Below are positions 27,920 to 34,219 of a stretch of DNA of 36,252 nucleotides, in pieces. The notes beneath the pieces were generated by a model that saw only the letters and a list, made by a program, of their open reading frames with translations, was not told where the DNA came from and made no database searches. The position numbers and the translations under genes were made by a program. Position 1 is the stretch's first letter. Each line of letters begins with the position of its first letter. This stretch comes from a virus, in IMG/VR virus record IMGVR_UViG_3300032731_000114, positions 1 to 36,252 of that record; one strand, given 5' to 3'.

Positions 27920-29125
27920 ATGTCGGTAGATGTCCGCCTGACCTATGCGTGCCCCCACCTTGCCGAGGAGGAACCTGTGGTTCTCGGCGAGGATCGGCGT
28001 TCGCTCGCCACGTCCCAGTACGTGGCGGGAATGCCGACCCGCATCCTGGTCAACGACGAGATTTGGGTGCCCCCGGCAGGGCTCTCGATCCCAGCCCAGC
28101 TCACGGGCGCTACCTCGGGGCCGTTCCAGATCGCTAACTGTGGACAGGACTTCATCGTGTCCAGTTCGGCAGAAACAGTCTCGATGACGTTGCCGACGAC
28201 GACGATTGGGAGTCGCCTGACGGCAGACGAATTCCTGCGTCTGTTCCGTCCCCTGACCGATCAGATCCTCGTCGAGAATATCGGCGGCTTCTTGGTGTTC
28301 ACCGACATGGCCCAGGTAGGGCCTTCCTCCATCATCCAGGTCGAGGGCTCGGCAGCCGGGTCGTTGGGCTTCAACCAGCAGCTCGGGACCAGAGGGAAGG
28401 ACTTGTATCCGGGGTGGAACTTCTACACGCCGCCGAACCAGGTCTCGAAGCGGTATCCCCGCTTCGTGTCCCCGGTGTGGACGAATCCCCAGTGGAAGGT
28501 CTCCTACCCGATGGCACCGGACCGTTGCCTCCGGTGCCAGGCGACCTGGATCGAGAACGACTACCGCTTCGCCACGACCGGGGACGTGATCCTGATCCGC
28601 AACGAGAACCTGTTGCACCAGGCGTCCTTGAAGATCCTGCTGACGACCCAGGGCTCGAACCCCTACTTCAAGGAGTACGGGACCAAGCTCCGGTCGAGGA
28701 TCGGGGCCAAGGCGGTGGGGGCGGTCTCAACCGCCATCAACCAGGAAGTCCGGAGCACTCTGGAGCGATACCAGAACTGGCAGAAGGTCCAGGGCAAGTA
28801 CCAGCGGGTGTCGAACAAGGAGAAGCTCTACAGCATCCTCAACGTGCGGACGATCCCCAAGCCGGACGACCCGACCACCTTCCTGATCGACGTGACGGTG
28901 CAGAACGCCTCCGCCGACCCCATCAACCTCACCGTGCTGTACACGGTTCCGGGGGTCGTAGCTCGACTGATCCAGGACGGCCAGATCCTCTCCCAGATTG
29001 GGGACAAGGGAGCTGGCTTCTTCCCGCTGCCTCCTCCCCAGCCTTCCGCCAAGCAGCCGGGACCGGCATACCTTGTGCCCCCTCGACCCCAGCTCACCTC
29101 CAATGATTCCGGGGAGGGACAGTAG
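27920..29125 (+). CDS. Baseplate wedge protein, gp25/gpW-like C-terminus with extra N-terminal domain
   Basis: A 401-aa protein. Residues about 225-345 look like the GPW/gp25 wedge family: NENLLHQASLKILLTTQGSN, YFKEYGTKLRSRIG, a helical stretch INQEVRSTLERYQNW, and closing strands FLIDVTVQNASADPINLTV. In T4-like and Mu/P2-like tails this protein initiates sheath polymerisation and packs with J/gp6. Family members are usually only about 100-150 aa; here about 220 residues precede it, beginning VDVRLTYACPHLAEEEPVVL and containing cysteines near 11, 73 and a CLRC pair near 202-205. The C-terminus is a Pro-rich tail of about 35 residues. The gene directly precedes the J-like gene with no spacer, the expected order. 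Start ATG 27920 has only a weak GAAGGT upstream; it is favoured because the reading frame before it runs out within the short gap. Confidence 0.75.
   Translation: MSVDVRLTYACPHLAEEEPVVLGEDRRSLATSQYVAGMPTRILVNDEIWVPPAGLSIPAQLTGATSGPFQIANCGQDFIVSSSAETVSMTLPTTTIGSRLTADEFLRLFRPLTDQILVENIGGFLVFTDMAQVGPSSIIQVEGSAAGSLGFNQQLGTRGKDLYPGWNFYTPPNQVSKRYPRFVSPVWTNPQWKVSYPMAPDRCLRCQATWIENDYRFATTGDVILIRNENLLHQASLKILLTTQGSNPYFKEYGTKLRSRIGAKAVGAVSTAINQEVRSTLERYQNWQKVQGKYQRVSNKEKLYSILNVRTIPKPDDPTTFLIDVTVQNASADPINLTVLYTVPGVVARLIQDGQILSQIGDKGAGFFPLPPPQPSAKQPGPAYLVPPRPQLTSNDSGEGQ
29111..29119 (+). promoter_or_regulatory. Strong ribosome binding site for the J-like wedge gene
   Basis: GGGGAGGGA lies 6 nt upstream of ATG 29126 and inside the last codons of the W-like gene, supporting that start and coupled translation. 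Confidence 0.5.
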
Positions 29126-32100
29126 ATGGCTCAGACCCCCCAGTTCCTTGGTCCCGACGGTGTGTACCGGAGCGACTATTCGTACTCGACTACCGTGGAG
29201 TCCCAGTTCTTGTCGGGCACCATCGACCCTGACACCGTGTTCATGCAGATCTCCATCTTCGGGCAGCCCTTCGTGGACGACCCCGACCTGGTGACTTTCG
29301 AGGGTAGCGTCTTCCAGATCCCCAACCCTTCCAAGTACCCGGAAGGATTGCGGATCTTCCCCGGTGAGAACAACATCCAGGTTCGCTCCATCACGACGAC
29401 GGGTGAAGTCTCGACCCCGGCAGAGGTTCGTATCCGGCTGCTTCAGGACAGCGACCTCGGGGTAGTCGCTGATGCCCCCACAGGTATCCGGATCGAGCGG
29501 CAAGACCAGACCGTGAAGATCACCCTCAACGGTTTGACGGTGGACCCCAACGTGCAGGGGTACAACTACTACTGCACGACCCAGCCTGGTGGTGGGACCA
29601 TCGGTTACTCCCGCATCAATCCGACGATGGTGACGGACCCGGACGACGTGACGGAGAACCTGACCACGCTGGGCACCTTGGAGGTGGACTCCAGGGTGGC
29701 CGTGGACTCCAACGGGGATGCCTTGGCCGACCCGCTGATGTTCCGGGTGACGGGGGACCAGGAGGACCGGACCGGTGAGGTGATCCAGGCGGACTTCAAC
29801 CAGCGGTTGGAGATCCCTGAGTCGGCCTCCCAGTTCCGGTCCACCGTGCAAGTAGACCAGGTGGACCAGGTGTTTTACTACGCCTTCACCCATCAACGGG
29901 CCGCTGGGTTCACCTCGGCCAACCCCGCTGTTCCCAATGGCGACTTTGCCGCCACGCCGAATACGGACCCGCTCTACTACGCGGCCACGGCGGTCTATTA
30001 CGACCCGGACAACCGGACGCAGTTCGAGAGCCCCTTCTCCATCGAGGTTCCCGGTGCCCCGCTGACGGTGACGCCTGTGGTCGGTGGGCTGCCGGAAGTG
30101 ACTCGGCAGATCATCGTGCGGGATACGGTCTCGGCCATCTACCGCTCCAATGACCAGATCCGGGTGGACCCCGGCTCGGTAGAGCGGGATGTGTTCATCG
30201 ACCCCTTCAGCTCCGAAGCCGAGCGACTCCGGTTCATCATGGACTTCCTGCATCGGGCTCAGAGCTTCAGCACGTTGCTGGAGATCGACGACCCCAACAA
30301 CACGGGCTTCTCCATCCCAGTGCAGCAGTCGAGCTACAAGCTGGCTCTCGGCCAGGCGTTCCACATGAGGGATGTCCGTCAGGTCCAGACCTTGATCGAC
30401 ATGGCGTTCGACAAGCTGGCTTCCAACCGGGGCATCGTCCGCAAGACAGGGAAGCGTTCTCGGGGAGAAGTCACCTTCTTCCTGACCTCCCGACCGACCA
30501 AGAGTTACACGATTGCCATCGGTACGGACATGCCTGCTGGGAGCTACACGGCTCGGACCACCTCCTCGTCGGTGATCGACGCTGGGAACATCGCCCAGTA
30601 TTACGACGCTACGACTGGGACGTACCGGGTCAAATCGTATGCCCGGATGACTGCTTCTGGGGCCTCTGGGAACATCTCCACCGGACAGATCCGCACCGTA
30701 CCGAGATTGCCCGAGCTGAACGTGACGAACGAGGATGCCTTCTTCGGAGGCACCGACCAGGAGACCAACCGCCAGCTCGCTGTCCGCTGCGACTACAAGC
30801 TCGCCTCCGTGGATTCAGGAACCCGATGGGGATACTGGCAGACCGTGGCCGACATTGCCGGAGTCGAAGAGGTCCAGATTGTCCAGGCGGGGAACGCCTT
30901 GATGGAGCGGGACTACGACACCGACTACCAGAAGCACACGGGTGGCAAGGTGGACATCTGGGTGCGGGGTGAACAGGAGTCCAGTGTCACGGACACGTTC
31001 GCCTTCGCCTTCGAGACCAAGTACGACGTGGTGTTCGAGCCCTGGGGCAACCCCCAAGACCTGATCTTCCGGGCGGTGGACCAGGCCCTCTCGCCGGAGA
31101 ACCCCATCATCGAGATGCTCGATTGCCCCACTTGCCTCCCTCCAGCAGGGATGAGGAACGCCACTACGGGCAAGGAGTTCGTCCTCACGGGCGTGCAGTA
31201 TCTCTCTTATGACACGATCCAGCTCGACGCCCAGAGCAATGACCCCAACGACATCGGGGTGACGGACATCGTGACAGGCGACTATCGCTACCGGACCTCC
31301 AGCGACTTCACGCTGCTCCGGCAGCCGGTCATCGAGGTCACGGAGATGGTGGGGCAGACGGGCTACACGGGGACTCTCGACCCATCGCTCTACACGCTGT
31401 ACCGCTTGGACTCCCCACTCCTGCTGGGCCGCTCCTCGGAAGACACGGCCTTCGTGAGGGTCTCGTCCGACCAGCAGATCGGCAACGTCCTCACGGTGCC
31501 GGACGAGGACCACATCATCCTCGCCTTCGAGATCGAGTACCTCGACTTCCTGGGGGTGAACGTCCTCACCATCGTCATCACCAACGACGACGGCTCCGTG
31601 ACGTACTCCGGGCCGGGGACGATAGCCCCCGACTACCGCATCATCGACTCGACGGACAACCAGACCCCTGTGGGCATCCAGAGGACAGAGACCAGCACCA
31701 TCCCCTCGGGCTCCATCATCCTCGTCACCTACGAGCACGATGAGAACTTCACCATCGCCTACACGACCAACTCCATCATCGGAGTGGTCCAAAACGCCCT
31801 GGCGAACTTCCGCCACATCACGGCAGACGTGCTGGCCAAGTGGGCTCTCCAGAGTGCCATTAACCTGGCAGGGACGGTCGTGCTCAAGCCGGGGACGGGG
31901 AACACGGCCCAGGTGACGAAGGACCAGGTGGACAAGGACATCCGGACCCGCATCACCAACCTGTTCAACGGGCTGGGGATGTCGGACGCTGTGCATCCCT
32001 CGGACGTGATCGCCGCCATCGAGGCTGCCGTCAGGGTGGATTACGTGGTCACGCCGCTGACCTTGATGGCCCGAGCAGACGACTCAATGGTGCTGATGGA

Positions 32101-32617
32101 GTTCCTCGACACCAGTGAATCCAACGATCTGTTCAAGGTCGAGTCGTGGTCCAGCGACACGGTGGATGTGTACCTGGTGCTCGATCCGCTCAACTCCTCC
32201 ACGACGACCGGCGGTGGCCCAACCAACGAGTATCGCTCGGTGTTCCAGGACGAGACCCGTCTGACCATCATCGACACGGTGCCCAACAGTGCGGGGGTGC
32301 CTGTAAACCAGGCGGTGGGCAACGCCTTCATCATCGGCAACGGTGGGCTCGTCATCCCCGACTACAACGACGACGTGACCCTCCAGCTCCTCTACCCGAC
32401 CATGACGGAAGACCAGCGGGCGGAAGAGGCTCGGATCATGTCGGCGAACCGGGTGGTCTTGACGGTCGAAACGACGGACTCACCAACTGAGCACTCCTAC
32501 AACGTGACCTACTGGGTCGAGGGCGATGACTCAGTGGGGAGTATCCGGCCTGCCACGGTCGAGTACCTGGTGCCGGGGGACCTCAACTTCATCTACGATG
32601 AGGAGGCGATTGCTTGA
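29126..32617 (+). CDS. Baseplate wedge protein, J/gp6-like
   Basis: This 1163-aa protein matches the Baseplate_J / gp6 family, whose dimers form the ring around the hub and transmit the signal for sheath contraction. The N-terminal part includes fibronectin-III-like sequence near 117-160 (APTGIRIERQDQTVKITLNG, VQGYNYYCTT). The J core runs from about 450 to 660: SRPTKSYTIAIGTDMPAGSY, later PELNVTNEDAFFGGTDQETN and RQLAVRCDYKLA, then ADIAGVEEVQIVQAGN, the usual 'GGTD.ET...L..R' and 'V.GV..V.V' signature. The C-terminal region has helices near 895-980 (HPSDVIAAIEAAVRVDYV), as expected for gp6 dimerisation or wedge contacts. It is much longer than phage Mu/P2 J, closer to large-phage gp6 homologs. 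The start directly abuts the W-like stop, and the end overlaps the next gene by TTGA. Confidence 0.85.
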   Translation: MAQTPQFLGPDGVYRSDYSYSTTVESQFLSGTIDPDTVFMQISIFGQPFVDDPDLVTFEGSVFQIPNPSKYPEGLRIFPGENNIQVRSITTTGEVSTPAEVRIRLLQDSDLGVVADAPTGIRIERQDQTVKITLNGLTVDPNVQGYNYYCTTQPGGGTIGYSRINPTMVTDPDDVTENLTTLGTLEVDSRVAVDSNGDALADPLMFRVTGDQEDRTGEVIQADFNQRLEIPESASQFRSTVQVDQVDQVFYYAFTHQRAAGFTSANPAVPNGDFAATPNTDPLYYAATAVYYDPDNRTQFESPFSIEVPGAPLTVTPVVGGLPEVTRQIIVRDTVSAIYRSNDQIRVDPGSVERDVFIDPFSSEAERLRFIMDFLHRAQSFSTLLEIDDPNNTGFSIPVQQSSYKLALGQAFHMRDVRQVQTLIDMAFDKLASNRGIVRKTGKRSRGEVTFFLTSRPTKSYTIAIGTDMPAGSYTARTTSSSVIDAGNIAQYYDATTGTYRVKSYARMTASGASGNISTGQIRTVPRLPELNVTNEDAFFGGTDQETNRQLAVRCDYKLASVDSGTRWGYWQTVADIAGVEEVQIVQAGNALMERDYDTDYQKHTGGKVDIWVRGEQESSVTDTFAFAFETKYDVVFEPWGNPQDLIFRAVDQALSPENPIIEMLDCPTCLPPAGMRNATTGKEFVLTGVQYLSYDTIQLDAQSNDPNDIGVTDIVTGDYRYRTSSDFTLLRQPVIEVTEMVGQTGYTGTLDPSLYTLYRLDSPLLLGRSSEDTAFVRVSSDQQIGNVLTVPDEDHIILAFEIEYLDFLGVNVLTIVITNDDGSVTYSGPGTIAPDYRIIDSTDNQTPVGIQRTETSTIPSGSIILVTYEHDENFTIAYTTNSIIGVVQNALANFRHITADVLAKWALQSAINLAGTVVLKPGTGNTAQVTKDQVDKDIRTRITNLFNGLGMSDAVHPSDVIAAIEAAVRVDYVVTPLTLMARADDSMVLMEFLDTSESNDLFKVESWSSDTVDVYLVLDPLNSSTTTGGGPTNEYRSVFQDETRLTIIDTVPNSAGVPVNQAVGNAFIIGNGGLVIPDYNDDVTLQLLYPTMTEDQRAEEARIMSANRVVLTVETTDSPTEHSYNVTYWVEGDDSVGSIRPATVEYLVPGDLNFIYDEEAIA
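32601..32606 (+). promoter_or_regulatory. Consensus AGGAGG that fixes a TTG start
   Basis: AGGAGG ends 7 nt before TTG 32614, ideal spacing. No ATG or GTG lies near in that frame, so this site decides the start of the 514-aa protein. Confidence 0.6.
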
Positions 32618-34158
32618 CCTCCTACGGCCAAGGCGGCGACGGGAACCCCAAGAACAACGACAAATGGGGTCCGAAGCTCCCCGAGGAGCACTACACGCCG
32701 GGGGGCGAGAAAATCATCCCCGACAGCGTGGATGTGAACCCGTCCACCTGGGACTTGAGCGGCCAGGAGTACATCGACTCCTACCGGTCCCAGACCGAAG
32801 CCATCATGCGTTTTTTCCACGCCGTCCTGCCGGACAACTACGTGTCCCAGGTGCGTGGCCCCTTCTACACCTTGCAGTTCCAGGCAGCGGCAGAGCAGAT
32901 CGCCAAGATCCAGGTCAACGCCAACGAGGTGTTCGCCGACGCCGACTACGACTTCACCCGGCCCGAGTTCCTCTACCAAATCCTCGGGAACCTGGTGTTC
33001 CCCGAGGGGCAGACAACGGGAAAGATCCCGGACATCCCCAACGACCTGGCCTTGAGGGACTTCCTCCGCAGGATGGTCATCCTGCTTCTCCGTGGGGCTC
33101 GGCCTGACACCATCGAGCAAGGCATCGGGCTGCTGACGGATGCCGAGATCCAGATCATCGAGTTCTCCATCGCAGCTCGGCATGATCCGCAATCGGCTTA
33201 CACGCTGGCGGACCAGTTCGGCTTCGAGGTCTCCCTCTCGAACATGGAGACTACCGAGGATGAAGACCATTCACATGTGGTGGACCTCTCCCCACAGGGT
33301 GAGGGCGAGACCAACAACACGATCTACCCGTTGGACTACCCCTTCCACGAGCACCGGGTGTACGGCTTCGAGGTGTACCCGGCGGGGGACCCGAGCCACA
33401 CCCACACGTTGCTGCCCAAGTTCCCCCACGAGGACAGCGACCCGATCCGGCTCTGGTACAACATTCAGCTCGCCTTGGCGGCCTTGGACCCGGCCCATGC
33501 CCTGATCGACTTCCGTTACCTGTTCCAGGATTTCTTCGGGGTGCTGTTCTCCGATGAGATGTCGTGGGAGATGCACAGCGTCTACTACGACGACTTCCGC
33601 AAGTTCTGTCTGGGAGCACGGGAGCTTACTGGAGAAGGGGACACGCTGGAGGACCGAAGCCTCTTCAGGGATGCGGACCGCTCCTTCAAGAACATCCCCA
33701 TCGGGGCTGAACTGATCCTCTCCTCTGGACCCAACACGGGTCGCTTCCAGGTGGAAGAGGTACTGGCCTTCATTCTCTCCGAGGACACGACCTCCAGGGC
33801 CTACACGACTTCCCCGACGGGGCTCACGGGCACCCTGGTGGTGTCCGACGGGGATACGGCGACCGATGCCTCACAGGACTGGGCTCTGGCCGATGAAGGA
33901 GAGATCCTCACCATCACCGACGGACCTAACAGCGGGGACTACCGCCTCGACTGGCTGATGGGGTCCGATGGAGGGCCGGTCGGGTTTTCACCTGGGCCAG
34001 CGACCCAGGTGAGGGTCTCTCCTTCAACGGTCAGACTCACCCAGAGGATGGCCTCGGTAGCCACGGCACAGCCTTATAAGCTCACGGTAGACCGGCTCGG
34101 GGTGCAGGTCCCGAGGGTGGTCTCCGGCGAGGATTCGACCGAGCAGTTCTGGCTCTAG
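32614..34158 (+). CDS. Third baseplate wedge protein (I/gp7 position), TTG start, HxH motifs
   Basis: A 514-aa protein in the position after J, where Mu/P2-type tails encode gpI and T4-type wedges have gp7/gp53. It starts at TTG 32614 (overlap TTGA with the J-like stop) behind a perfect AGGAGG. After a polar N-terminus (MTSYGQGGDGNPKNN), residues about 50-175 are helical with QEYIDSYRSQTEAIMRFFHA and LRDFLRRMVILLLRGARPDT, fitting a wedge core. Residues 215-275 carry three His-x-His motifs (219-221, 245-247, 262-264), candidates for metal binding as in trimeric phage fibres. Residues about 363-450 hold two copies of a small beta module (LILSSGPNTGRFQV and ILTITDGPNSGDYRL). Assignment to the gpI family is from order, not from a clear motif; it could instead be a wedge protein that anchors the fibre encoded next. 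Confidence 0.65.
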   Translation: MTSYGQGGDGNPKNNDKWGPKLPEEHYTPGGEKIIPDSVDVNPSTWDLSGQEYIDSYRSQTEAIMRFFHAVLPDNYVSQVRGPFYTLQFQAAAEQIAKIQVNANEVFADADYDFTRPEFLYQILGNLVFPEGQTTGKIPDIPNDLALRDFLRRMVILLLRGARPDTIEQGIGLLTDAEIQIIEFSIAARHDPQSAYTLADQFGFEVSLSNMETTEDEDHSHVVDLSPQGEGETNNTIYPLDYPFHEHRVYGFEVYPAGDPSHTHTLLPKFPHEDSDPIRLWYNIQLALAALDPAHALIDFRYLFQDFFGVLFSDEMSWEMHSVYYDDFRKFCLGARELTGEGDTLEDRSLFRDADRSFKNIPIGAELILSSGPNTGRFQVEEVLAFILSEDTTSRAYTTSPTGLTGTLVVSDGDTATDASQDWALADEGEILTITDGPNSGDYRLDWLMGSDGGPVGFSPGPATQVRVSPSTVRLTQRMASVATAQPYKLTVDRLGVQVPRVVSGEDSTEQFWL

Positions 34159-34219
34159 GCGTTTCTCAGCCTATAGACCCCCTTCATTGAGAACCCATCA
34201 CCTTCGGTGGAGTGTGCCG
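34159..34219 (+). promoter_or_regulatory. 61-nt gap with CCTATAGA element; candidate promoter or processing site before fibre gene
   Basis: The longest non-coding stretch in the window. CCTATAGA at 34170-34177 is followed by CCTTCATTGA after 3 nt, matching the element in the gap at 27871-27919. Closer to the gene, GGTGGAG at 34206-34212 is a plausible RBS 7 nt before ATG 34220. CACC at 34199-34202 can pair with GGTG at 34206-34209 over a 3-nt loop, so the RBS could be partly hidden; the stem is only 4 bp and may be chance. No T-run follows, so it is not a terminator. Confidence 0.35.

Noticed and set aside
27898-28137. Short + strand frame beginning in the gap before the W-like gene
   Set aside because: Runs in another frame over the W-like gene, with Cys/Arg/Pro-rich shadow composition.
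28727-30364. Antisense open frame of 545 codons across the W-like and J-like genes
   Set aside because: Covers the conserved cores of two real wedge genes; shadow frame.
34190-34215. Terminator hairpin before the fibre gene
   Set aside because: CACC-TTC-GGTG is only a 4-bp stem without a T-run and overlaps the probable RBS.
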